Shown: piece by piece, positions 14,850-25,860 of the stretch
How positions within the stretch are numbered: the first letter of the stretch is position 1
How the letters are laid out: every line of letters starts with the position of its first letter
Origin: Xenopus tropicalis
Taxonomy: Eukaryota; Chordata; Amphibia; Anura; Pipidae
Assembly (NCBI RefSeq): GCF_000004195.4
Contig: NC_030684.2
Location: 111,205,429-111,269,428, forward strand
Length of the DNA: 64,000 bases
Direction of reading: 5' to 3'
Notes under the pieces: generated by a model
The model's database searches: none
The model's input: only the letters and a program-made list of their open reading frames with translations
Told to the model about the DNA's origin: nothing
Made by a program: the position numbers and the translations under genes

Positions 14850-15155
14850 CGATATTCGGTGCGTGTATGGCAAGTCGGCGAGTCGACCGATATCGCAGGA
14901 ACCTGCTGATATCGGTCGACTCGCCGATCGGACCAGTTAAAAGATTTTGATCGGGCGCCTGAAGGCGCCTGACCAAAATCTGCCTTCAGCGCTGAATCGG
15001 CAGAAGAAGGTAGAAATCCTATTGTTTCTTCCTCCTTATCTGCCTCTTTCAGCCCTGAAGGTTAGTGGCGGATCTGACGATCTTTCGTGCGACCGATGGT
15101 TGCTCGAAAGATCGTCAGATCGCCACGTGTGTGGCCACCTTTAGAACACCTTTAG
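14850..15155. mobile_element. MITE with two long internal perfect palindromes
   Basis: Arms of 19 bp at 14876-14894 and 14908-14926 are exactly complementary, and the 13-nt loop itself contains gcagg/cctgc. A second pair, 17 bp at 15071-15087 and 15105-15121, is also exact. The ends (gtgcgtgtatggc and gtgtggccaccttta) match Xenopus repeats that end in 'ggccatacac'. The open frame inside has no recognisable protein. The outer limits are approximate. Confidence 0.65.
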
Positions 15156-16299
15156 AACTCCTATCTGGCTTAATTACCCCAGCATTCAGGCTGGAAGTCA
15201 CAATGGAAGATGCATTGTAGTGGGCCTGAACAGAGAGATAAACATTAAATAAGAATAACAATACATATGAAGCTTCACAGTTAATCTGTTTTTTTTTTTA
15301 GTCCTGGGTTAGGGACAATGACAGCAAGAGAGCATTTTCAGTTGAAGGCTAGTTTTAGGCTAGAAAGATTTAGAATAAGAAGGCCAATAATTAGAAAACT
15401 ATTAAAAGCATGACCAGTTGAACTTCCCCTTTAAATGTTGACTCAGAACTATGTTGATTTTATTGGGCAGTACAGCTCTTAACTTGTGTCTAGATTTAGT
15501 AGCTGTGCAGGCTAACAGTTTTATTGCATGCTCCAAGCAGATAAAGCCCAGATTAAATATTGACTGTTTTAATAATCTAAGGGCAGAGGGCTACTGTACC
15601 TACAGCTAGCAGGTCTATGTGACATTGCACATTGTGCCTCACTAGGGAGCAGGGTGTTGGGGCACACATCAAGCAGGTCACAGGCACTATGCTGGAGGGC
15701 ATAGTTGTCATCTAATGTGACAATCACAGTGCCCAAATTCTATAGTTCTGCCACAGGTATGGAACATCGGATTGGTGCTTCATATCACATATCACGTAGA
15801 AAGGCTTGGCTCTGAAATAATTCTGTCTTCAGAAGGAGTGTCGCAATAGGTGTATATGTTGTGTGTATTTGCCACAAACAACTCCAGCTGAAAATAAAAC
15901 TGGACTGGTGCATGCTTAGCTGCTATTTGATTATGACAGAAACTTTTGGGGTTTATTTAACGTACAGTATGTTTTACTGATAATAGAACCCAATTTTGAG
16001 CCAATTAGAGCAAAGTTTGTGTGGACCTTGACCCTGTGGCAGCTAATGTGGGAATGGTGCAACCAGATCGAAGTAGAGAAAGTTGCCTGTCATTGTATCA
16101 CTCTGCGAAAGGTGCTGGGAACAATGATTCAGCACATATGTGCCTTATGTTTCTGTGGAGCCATAAAAGGATTACACTTTACCCTTCATTGCCATTTGAA
16201 CAAAGAGGCAACAAGAGGCCCATATCCTTGCACACAGAACCAGTTAACAGCTTTGCACTGTGTGGGTAAAATTACCATACCCTCCCTTCTGTAAATGAT

Positions 16300-16450
16300 G
16301 TTTTCAGCCAATTAAAGTTCCTATTCTCCCTGCAGTTGGCGGCTCTCTGTTCCCAGCCACCATGGGATGGTGATGAGCAGGATTTCTCGTCAGAGCTCAT
16401 TCATTATCTCCATTACGTCCAGAAGAATAGGTGGCAATGGCATTGTTGAA
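16300..16450. promoter_or_regulatory. Candidate conserved non-coding block in intron
   Basis: A complex, repeat-free block with agccaattaaag, ggtgatgagcagg and attatctccattacg. It stands out from AT-rich flanks and contains homeodomain-type ATTA cores. Regulatory function is an inference; conservation cannot be tested here. Confidence 0.25.
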
Positions 16451-17791
16451 AACAGTCTGTGGGTTAGGGGTAGCATTTATCATACAGGCTGTTCACAACA
16501 GTTAGGCAATGGTGGGACAGGGTAGGGTGTGAGAGCATTCTGCTCACCCAATGCAAATCACCCTGTCCCTCCTTATATATGATGATCTCTTCCAATGCCT
16601 GGACTAAGAACTATTAGTGGTTTTGATAACAGAGAGCAGGTCATTAGCAGTGTGGGCAAGCAGGGAGGAGGAGCAGAAAGGGGGGCAGACGAGGAAAAAG
16701 CCTGGGTGTAATTACATGGATTCAATAGCGTGGCTGCTGAAGAAGCCAAAAATTTGTCAGCACCCGGCAATCAGAAAAAATGTATTTTCATTTTAGCCTT
16801 AACCCACATTAACTCAGCATTATCATCTTTGTCTGTTAACATTTGTCCAATATTAAAAGCCTTGAGTATCAATACAAACAGAATTAACCCTATGATGCCA
16901 TCACGGTCTGTTGAATGATTGCCATTTGCCTTAGTGGAAGTCGCCAAATGCTGCAATCCAGGACCCTACTGTATTATTAGTCCAGTTACATATTATTACT
17001 TCTCTGCATCCTAAATTGCATCTTAGTATTTTTCCTTAAAGCCCCAATATATGTGCATTTGGCTCACAAACAATGAGCTGTTGGTTTAGTTTCTATCTGG
17101 CTTGTTTAGAGTGGGAGGGGGAAAAACGTGCATTAACCATTTCTCAGTGCTTTCTAGGCCCGTCTCTGCTAATTCCTTCATAGAAGTGGAAAAGTTTACT
17201 TGGTGCTGAATGGATAATATTTATTCTTCGACTTGGGCAAATGTGTTGGCGATGGAGCATTCTACCCTGTGCAAACAGAGCAGTTTAAACACAGGGGATG
17301 GGACTCTTGTGCCTTTGCACAAAATTGTATTACAGAAGCAATAGGGAGATAATGTTTGTTTTACACATTCCCTGTCACTTTGCAGAGAGAACTATAGTAA
17401 AATACTTTTGCATCATTTAGCATATTAAATAATGCCTATATTGTATTATTTTCTGGAACCAAGGTGTTTGCAATGTATTGAAGCTACTATGGCTCTTTAG
17501 GCATTTTAGTGCTGTAGATTAAGTACTGTAAATTCTTGCTTACAGCCAGCTCTGCATGAAAAAAGCATTTTTCTAAACAAGGGTGTGGAGAACGAGGCAT
17601 AGGGAAATCATTCAGAACAATTTATTTTAGTGTGCTCCAAATACTTCTTTGATTTTCTTTGAATTGCTTAACCATTTTTGTGCGATGTTGGGTTTAGGAC
17701 TCGTCAGGTAATAAAAATGATGGCTCTTGCAGAAAGCATTTAAATATGTGGATGTTTTATTCTAAGATCATTGCCTTTTTATATATTGCAG

Positions 17792-17868
17792 CATCCATAC
17801 CCCTCAGAAGAACAGAAGAAGCAGTTAGCACAGGATACGGGACTGACTATTTTGCAAGTTAACAACTG
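17792..17868 (+). CDS. meis2: meis2 homeodomain exon (77 bp): TALE loop and helix 2
   Basis: This exon codes for [17 protein letters not shown] followed by LTILQVNNW, the middle of the Meis-family TALE homeodomain. PYP is the three-residue loop extension between helices 1 and 2 that defines the class, and the 77-nt length matches the vertebrate Meis exon as I know it. It follows acceptor ttgcag and is closed by donor TG|gtaaga; it starts in phase 0 and ends two bases into the Trp48 codon, completed by the next exon. The encoded factor is nuclear, binds TGACAG-type sites and partners with PBX and HOX proteins. This exon alone does not separate meis1, meis2 and meis3; the downstream exons identify meis2. 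No damage is visible. Confidence 0.96.
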
Positions 17869-20089
17869 GTAAGAAAGCATGTATATTTCCAGTGTACAGT
17901 GACATGTTTGCTGGTTGAATAGCAAAACAAGTTTTTTTAAGAAAGGTGATAAATTCTATTTACCAGTTATTCAAGTACATCTTATAAGTGTTCAACATTG
18001 CACAGCATCAATAAGGTCATCAAAATGGCTGTTACATGTGTAGGAACAACCCACAACGAAAACCCCAAAAGAAACAACTTTTTGATGGACTGAATTTCTT
18101 CTAGAAATATTAGTTACCCTGCATGCAAATAGGGTCTGATGTAGTCAAACCAAAGCAGTTGTTTGTACTAGTTAGATTGCCATCACATCCTTGGTGTCAG
18201 TAGGAATCTAATTGCTTCTATGTGATTGTATACTTTTCAACAACTGTTGCCATAAATAGCTAATTTGGAAGGCCCTACAGTTGGTTTTCTTTATGAAGTG
18301 TTTAAAATTTGTAAAAAGTCAGATTAAGTTAGATTCTATGTTTCTTTGCCAGAACATTTTTCTTCACAAACTGAATCTAACCAAGTCTCACACATCTCAG
18401 GCGCAGCCTTATCAAATAGCAATCATTTTCATGGTTCCAGCAATCAGAAAGATGCACTAGAAAAGTAGCTAGTGTGTTTATATGGGAACAAACAGCCACA
18501 GGATCACTTGTACTAAGTACTTAGTTTGGTGTGCTGGTTGCCCAGCACAGTCTGCACTACTCTTGTCAATACGTTGATCAATTATCATTTTCTTTGTTTC
18601 TATAATAGTCTTTGTTTTGTGATATTGCAGCTACTTACTATCCATTTGTTGTTGGCTTATGATCTCATCAAAGATTTTGACTCCTGTTTTTTGAAAGCAA
18701 GATATTTTGAATAGCCACTCATACACTGTGTAACATTTGTAGAACAGCTAATTTTTGCTTTGTTATAAGAACACATGAGATGAGTAAAGAGGTGCTTTTA
18801 AATCAAAACCACCTACACTGATACATTGCTGTAGGTTCATACAGTAGTTTGGGTAATGGAGGGGCAACAAATTCAGATATTAGATAATGCTTTCTGGTTT
18901 TAAATTAAGGAAAAAGTGACATTTGATCAAAATGTGTTTTTAGTAAAAATGAATACTAATACATAAAGAGGAATATCCTCCACCTATTCCTATTTTATAA
19001 TATATCATAGATGTGTTATCAGTTATGTTAAGTAACATGCTAGAGACTTCTTTTGCATGGCAGCCGTAAGTTTGATATTTGGCAAAGGAAACCACAATGT
19101 CATGTCATCACTATACGACTACATAGGGTTGTTAACCTTCTGACTAAATGTCTCTCTGATATCCTGCATGGTAGAAGCACTATCTGTTTCATAATCTATG
19201 AACAGAATCCCCTTTGCCTCACTTTAAAGGTATATGGACCCTATGTGAACATAGCTTTGAAGTGAATATGAAAATGCTGAAACTGTTTAGATTTTTATGG
19301 TCATACTGGAACAAAACATGTGTTTTAGAGAGGGCAGAACCTTGGCTCATTGGTTAGCATTGCTGAGGGGCAATAAACAGCCATAAAAAGAATGATCTCA
19401 ACCTCGCCAAATGAACAGGTTTTTCCCTGATATGCCCACCTTGAGGTGGATCACATTGACAGGATGCAGGCCGTCAGGGTGAGAATCCCATCTATGAGCC
19501 AATGTGCTCCTTGCCTGATGGGATTTTTAAACCTGCCCAATCAACATACAAACAATATAATAAGCCCTGCAACCTGCACACAGTTAACCAACACAGACAT
19601 ATTGTGTACTGAATGCAAGTTGTGGTGGATGCAAATGTGATGACATTCTATGAAAATGCACTGTATTGTGCGTAAAAAACCATAGCAATTTGCATCAGAA
19701 AAATGCACTTTAAACCTTGCACTTACACTTTGATCATAACTGAGGCTTAATATCTCTTTACCCATGCCCTCTTGGAACATTGTAGAAAGAGGAGGAGAGA
19801 TTAGCCTTACCTTCAACAGTACTTTGAGGAATTAGAGAGGAATAAGAGACATCCTGCCTATGACTTTATCTACAAAGGGTGTGAATCTTTGAGGGTGAGA
19901 GTAGCAGCAGCCTTTTCTGTGATTCTGTGACCCATCTTGACAACACACAACCTGCTTTGATATTTCACAGCCAGTCCTAAAAGGATACCTCTCTGTCCAG
20001 ATTATCCCTGACTGTATGAGAGAGACACATGGAGAAAAAAGGAGGGGTTGGAGAAAGAGGAGCAGCAGGATTTGTAGACAAAGATCAGA

Positions 20090-20730
20090 GCCACGAAGAA
20101 ATTATATTGGATTTACTTATCAAAATACAGGGCCCGGTTTTTATCACAAGCTTAATTTTGTTCGGTACATTCTGGGGTGATGTTCAGATTAATTGAAACG
20201 ACAGTTCTCTTTTAAAATTCCGGGCAGCGTATTTGCACGGATTTCAGGACTAATACAAACTTAATTACATGGGACTCTATTTTATCATTCTAATTCCATG
20301 TAGCCAGCTCTGTATTTACAAATGAGAAGCCTTTGCCTTTTATTCACAGCTTTCCTTAATATATTTATCAAAGCAGGTTCATTTACAAAGTGCTCTATCT
20401 GTAGCGTGCAGGCAGGCAGACACCAACAAAGCTGTTAGCTTTATCAGCCTGAGCTCCTGATGAGCCACCCGTGGGTCAATTGATTTTCGTGGTTCCTTGA
20501 TTCATTCCCCCCCCCCCCTTCATTTTTTACGGATCACAATGAGAGACACGCTCTGAGAATTAGCCAGTTTGTCTGACTTATCAGTCAGCCAATTTTTTTT
20601 TCTTTGCTCTTTTCCCAAGCTACTTAAGTTGGCCACAGGAACTGCTGTTATCAGAGTTTAATGCACCCTATAGTGTGGATAGCATTTCAATTAAACCAGT
20701 AACCACAGCTTACATGCAGCCATTTCCATG
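20090..20730. promoter_or_regulatory. Candidate intronic enhancer block (repeat-poor, TAAT-rich)
   Basis: About 640 bp of complex sequence without simple repeats apart from one C run near 20508. Homeodomain-like cores recur (agattaattgaaac, acttaattacatggg, gtcaattgattttc), and tgacttatcagtca is nearly palindromic. TALE-gene introns in vertebrates are rich in deeply conserved enhancers, so this is a reasonable candidate. Function is inferred and conservation unverified. Confidence 0.35.
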
Positions 20731-21467
20731 CTGAGTGTAGTACAGAAAGTGATGCGCCCAGCTAGGGAGGCAGAAAATTGAGTTGCCTTGCTTCTGTCAC
20801 TGTGATTAATGCACAAATAAACTGCTAACCTGGAAAAGAGATGAGACTGGTGCACAGTACAAGGGGAGGCTTATCTATTCACTAAACACATTCACCTCTT
20901 TTTTCATTCAGCTTCTTTTTTCAGACCCTTTTCTCTGTATGTTAGCCAGCTCTGTGAATCTGTTTCCCTTCTTCCAGAGGTTTAGGAAAAAATGTAATGG
21001 TGCTGGACTTTAGCCTGTTTGGTTCCCTTGTATTTCATATGACTTTTTAACCTAGATAGAGTTTGACATGTACATTTTATATGATGTATGGTGGCTCAAC
21101 AATCAACAGTCCTAACGTGTATCGTACAGTTTGTGAATTGGACAGGTTTGAAAATTACATATGCTGATGCACAATGCCAGCCAGTGCACGTTGCATAGGC
21201 AGATAAGGAAGTGCTGTTCCGATTACTTAAGCCCAAACAAGTGGCATGATAGAAAGGAGGTCATATGATGTATGGCAACTTGTATGGTATTTCCAGCTCC
21301 CTAAGGGTAAGAAACCAAAGAGCGGCTGAGTCACCTGCAATAAATCTCTGCAGGTCATTGCAATTATTTATTCTCTTTGGCAAATCTTGTCCCAGTTAAG
21401 TAACTCAAAGTCAAGTTTTTGTCTACCATTTTATTTGGTACTATGAATTGCAGAACCAGGAAACATT

Positions 21468-21744
21468 TAAGCTACTGCCACACGGAGCAGAAACTCCCCT
21501 TTTCTCCGATCTGCAGAATGGTGTGTTTGCACCCAGAAATGCTGCGTCAGACATGGAGCGGATTGTGCTGCAAATGGGAATTCACATGCTAAGGCACAAA
21601 AATTTGCTCCATGTACCTGCGTCTTCGCTGATGCAGAACCTCTGTGTGCAGACACACCATTCTGCAGATCTGACTGGAGGGGCGTCTTTTTCGGCCCATG
21701 CTTATACGCAGGCTGAGAAACCTTTTCATGTGGCAGTAGCCTTA
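21468..21744. mobile_element. MITE, 277 bp, TAAGC/GCTACTGCCACA termini
   Basis: The left end taagctactgccacacgg pairs with the right end catgtggcagtagcctta. The interior includes repeated ctgcagaatggtgtg / cacaccattctgcag sequence that also folds back. It is non-coding; the long open frame across it is an accident. No convincing target duplication was seen. Confidence 0.7.
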
Positions 21745-22424
21745 CTCCAACCAGCTAAAAGAGATGCTTTTGATATGATACAAAAAACATGGGGTTCTTC
21801 TTTATCCATAGCAATATTTGTGTCTGTGGGTCTTATGAATGCATTTTTACTGCTTTCAATCTGTACAGGAAACTGTGCTTGGCAGTTTACAAATATAACA
21901 AGTAATGAGATTTTTGTGTATAATGTACAGCATTTACAATATTTTTGTTTAATTTTTCTGTTACATAGTCCTCTGTATCCCATAGCCAAGTCATTAGCAC
22001 TTGCTGGCCTGCTATAAAACAGCTATTTGTTTACGTGTGTGCCTGCATGCGCATGTGTGTGCTTAAAAGCAGTGGAAAAGTCTGTTTGTCTTATTCACCT
22101 TTGAGGGTAAACAGGAGATTTGAAACTCTCCCTAAATTGAGGTGATAAGCTATCAGTCTCATTAGCAAGGGAGCAAACTAAGGTTTCAATCTGGTTAAAG
22201 GTGACAGTCTCAGGAAGTGAAACTGTGCAATAGATTGGCAGGTAATCATCACTTAGCGATTACAGGTGATTAGAGGCCGGAAAAGAGTGTAAAAGGGTTA
22301 CAGGTGAGTTCAGACTTAGATAAAGTCTATGCCTATAAATCACCTGCACGCTCCCCTCTGAAAATGGAATATGCATTTAACAGGACACCTCCTAGTTCCC
22401 AAATGTATTTACTGAGCTCATGTA

Positions 22425-22669
22425 TAGGGATGCACCGAATCCAGGATTTAGTTTGGGATTTGAGCAAGATTCTGCCTTTTCCAGCAGGATTCAGGTCCGG
22501 GCAATCCATGACTTTTTGTCATATAAACATGGAAGTTGAAAAATTATCGCTGTTGGTAATTTGCATATGCAAACTAGGATTTTAATTTGGCTCTATATTC
22601 TGCCAAATCTTTCACTAAGGATTCGGGGTTCAGCCCTGATCCCAAAATAGTGAATTCAGAGCATCCCTA
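22425..22669. mobile_element. hAT-like MITE (245 bp) with exact 8-bp target duplication
   Basis: The left terminus is tagggatgcaccgaatcc and the right terminus is gagcatcccta. Both flanks carry ctcatgta (22417-22424 and 22670-22677), a perfect 8-bp duplication. The element has no transposase frame. A more degraded relative with the same 'gcatcccta' end lies at about 24343-24460. Confidence 0.85.
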
Positions 22670-23054
22670 CTCATGTATCAACAGTTAGATGCTTTTTGGA
22701 TGTACTTAGAACTGCTGGGGGTCATGGTTCAACAACAGTTGAACAGTAAGATAAATATCTTTGTTTAGTTCTTTGTATCTTTTAGATGGGGAGACAAGAA
22801 GATGGTTACATTTACAGATATATCTGTAAGTTCTCAGACACTGAAAGAATGGTATTCCAAGATGGGTGGACCAAGATATTCCAGTCTACTTACTCTTATT
22901 TTTTCAGAACTTCCTGAACATTTTATATGGGATTTCAGTGATTTTAACTCCACCATAGCAAAATATGCACTTTATTGAAAGTCAATAGATGCAACTTCTC
23001 TGTGCAATTATGTATATAACAAATAAGGCCTATGGGCCCAACTGCAAGTTTTAT

Positions 23055-23366
23055 GGGCTTATTTATCAATTTTTGAGTTTGTGAATTTAAGTTTGTTTTT
23101 ACAAATCGAATAAACTTGTATATTAAATGCTTGTTTATTTGTTAATAAGGAAAACTCATTTGAAAAACAAAAATTTGAGTTTGAAAATATGGCTTTGCCT
23201 AGGACAACTACTATTAACTATAGAAACTCACAATCTTTTAGATGGCAAATGTTTACATTCAAATTTTGAAGTTTGAGTTTTTAAAACATACTTTGAAGTT
23301 TTTTAGCATAAAAACACTCGAATCATGAAAATAAATCAAACTCGTACGTTGATAAATCTCCCCCTT
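23055..23366. mobile_element. MITE of the 'atttatcaa ... ttgataaatctccccc' type
   Basis: The left end gggcttatttatcaa is complementary to the right end ttgataaatctccccctta. The AT-rich interior has several gagttt/aaactc repeats. The ends are degenerate, so the limits are approximate. It is non-coding. Confidence 0.55.
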
Positions 23367-24342
23367 ACAGTTGCACTGATTTCCCTTTATGCCTGATAGA
23401 AGAAGGCTAGTACCACCCAAAAACATTGCAGTTCTTACCCTTACGTCCTGCTTAATTGCACTGAGCAGGGAAGATTGGTGATTTTTGTTGGTTTCTGTTT
23501 GGTATGTTAGATGAAGGCTTTGTCCCTTGGAATTTGCAGTCTGGGGGTGTGTTTTCTTTGCATTACTCCTTTCCTGCTCATTAGGCTATAATCTGCACTC
23601 ACAAGAAAAAGCAGTAGGGGCATGGACACTGCTTACCTTAGTTAATATAAGTATCTATTGACAGGTGAATTTAACCAGTAGTGGTATGCTGTCGCACAGG
23701 CCCAGTGCTAGCCGGCCTGTAGAACTTCATGTAGTATAACTGGGCTGAATTTTTCTACATCTTATATGGAATCTTTAACTTATGACTACCATTCTGTTTA
23801 ATACAAGAGTCATTTTATCTTTAATACATCTCAAGGAAAAAAGAGAACGCCCTTGTTTGTCTTTAACAATACATTTGTGCTGTAAGTACTACAATTTGCT
23901 TTGCAATAAACAATGAAATGTAAATGCACAAGTAAACACCAAGTGATGCAACTGTGTGTTGTACTTATGTCCACATTTGCATTTGAACTCAGCAAGAAAA
24001 ACACATATAGAATATCACTTTAACCATTTCGTTTGTGCTCTATACCTACTGACAAAGACATACAAGAAGTTTTTGCTTTTCAGCAAGATTGTTGTGCATT
24101 GCAACACATTCTTGTTTTTTCCACGATAAGCATTACATGTTAAACCAAAGACTTTCACTATCTGCAACTCTTGCTGAGTCTTTAGATTTAAATGAAAACA
24201 AAAAGGGAACTGTTTGTGTTCCACGTAATTAGCAGAAATGACTCACAGGTACATGTGGATATAGTAACTATTCATTTTTTTGCACTTGACAAGCTCTTTT
24301 ATATAGTTCTGAATTACCACACATATAGGGAATATGTAGTTT

Positions 24343-24460
24343 TAAGGATCTGGATTCTGTTTAGCCAGAGGCACGGATTTGGCCGAATCCGAATCCTGGT
24401 GAAAAAGGCCAAATCTTGGCCAAATCCCGAACCGAATCCTGGATTCGTTGCATCCCTAAT
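24343..24460. mobile_element. Degraded hAT-like MITE fragment
   Basis: The right end gattcgttgcatccctaa and internal ggccgaatccgaatcctgg match the family of the element at 22425. The left end (aaggatctggattctg) is degenerate, and no duplication is recognisable. Confidence 0.55.
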
Positions 24461-24509
24461 TTCAATAAATAAAGTGGAAGGCCATGCAAACTCACAGAAG
24501 TAAGGTTCT

Positions 24510-24803
24510 TATAGAATGGGAAGACTGAGATGCTAGTGAAAGAACTTGACTGGTCTGCACAGAGCCCTAAGCTCAACCCAGCTGAACTACTGGATGAATT
24601 GAAACCCAGGCCTGATCCCCATCATCAGTGCCCAACTTCATTAATTTTCTTGTTACTGAATGAAACCAAACCTAACAATGTTTCAACATTTAGGTGGAAA
24701 GCATTAACAGCAACGAAAAGATCAATTTACGATGAATACCCTTGGTTTCAAATAGGATTCTAAACCGGCAGTTTTCCGGATATTTTTGGCCATCTACTGT
24801 AGA
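24510..24803 (+). pseudogene. Tc1-like transposase C-terminal remnant
   Basis: A frame from about 24530 reads KELDWSAQSPKLNPAELLDELK, a decayed form of the Tc1/mariner C-terminal block WPAQSPDLNPIE..WDEL. The Glu after LNP corresponds to the last acidic residue of the DD34E catalytic triad. Downstream, nucleotides remain similar to the end of this transposase, and tatttttggccatctactgta near 24780-24801 looks like the outer inverted repeat. The first two catalytic Asp residues and the DNA-binding part are absent, so it is a dead 3' fragment. Confidence 0.7.
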
Positions 24804-25299
24804 TATGATAATACACCATTATTCTTACCGTTTGGCATGTAGTAATCAAGCCCATAAGCACATATTGTAGACATGTTATGATTACGTTATGAATGGATCA
24901 CATTTGTTTATGAAAATTGGTGGGTTCATATTTGTTATTTTGACTCAGTATTTTGGTACTTAGGGTACTTGATTCTCTGTGCCATGTATTGAAAATGATG
25001 ATTTCATGGTTAAATAAAAGGGCAAATAAAATAGTAGCTCATGGGGGGTCCTTTTCAAGAGAAATCATTCAAGATAAGGAATCAGCAGCTTTCATAGCTA
25101 AAGGGCTCTAGAAGATTTCAAGAGAACATTCTTGTACAGTGCAGTGAAATTGGCATTAGAGCACCATGCCGGTGTTTGGGGTGCATAGCTGATCTAGCAG
25201 ATACCATGCTGCTTCAAAACAATCTCATACTCAATCTTGAAGAGGTACCTATGAAAATATATCTTTTTTATCAGGAGATGAAAGGCAAAATGTATACAG

Positions 25300-25860
25300 G
25301 GAGGGGAGTTTAGAACCAGATGATTCTCTTTTTACGAATAAGCAGCTTAATGCATCTTGGCACCCAGAGCCTGCCTCAGAATGCCTGGGGCTCTCTGTGA
25401 GCAGAATAGCAATTTTATTACTTTGTCATTAAACCAATTTCACAGCAGTATTGTTTGTTAATGAGCAGCGGCAAACGAGCGGAGATGTCACACACTGCAA
25501 TAGCAGCGAGATTTGTGTCCCAGGCTTGGAGCAGAAAAAATGGAAAAGGCCATAGTAATAAAAGGAGGAGAGAGAGAAAGAGAGTAAGTGCATGGGGGGA
25601 AATGCAGTTTGAGGTGGAAGGCGAAGTGCATAGGAAGCGGCGGATCTTGTGTTTATGAGGTAACTGTTCCTGTAAGGAATAAAGGTCTGTAAGGCAAGCA
25701 GTTAAAAACGAAGCCCATAAAATTAAAACCAAATTAAAGTACAGCTCAGGATTACCCAACCTAGTTATGTGTGGAGAAAAATATAACCCCTTCATTACTG
25801 CAGGGACACTTTTATGCACCGCAGGGTTAACATTACCTTAATCATATTATATCGTTAGCA
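25300..25860. promoter_or_regulatory. Candidate intronic enhancer block
   Basis: Repeat-poor complex sequence with clustered homeodomain-type cores (cttaatgcatcttgg, tgtcattaaaccaattt, gtttgttaatgagcagc). The open frames on both strands have no recognisable domain. Function is inferred from composition only. Confidence 0.28.

Larger units (their letters stand above)
1..17791 (+). other. meis2: meis2 intron (3' part), upstream of the 77-bp homeodomain exon
   Basis: This stretch precedes the first visible meis2 exon and ends in a normal acceptor (tatattgcag). The exons for the N-terminal Meis/PBX-interaction domain and homeodomain helix 1 must lie upstream of the window, so only the 3' part of the intron is seen. 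No exon, RNA gene or intact transposon gene was recognised. It holds the foldback MITEs listed separately, a 28-nt C run and AT-rich unique sequence. Small complex patches near 9430-9600, 10190-10320, 16300-16450 and 17040-17330 look less repeat-like, but I cannot say more about them. Confidence 0.85.

Noticed and set aside
14876..15121. MicroRNA precursors in the palindromes
   Set aside because: The perfect arms belong to a MITE, and nothing in the sequence shows processing; small-RNA data would be needed.
21448..22017. 189-codon plus-strand frame
   Set aside because: It starts before and runs through a foldback MITE, with no recognisable domain and no splice context.
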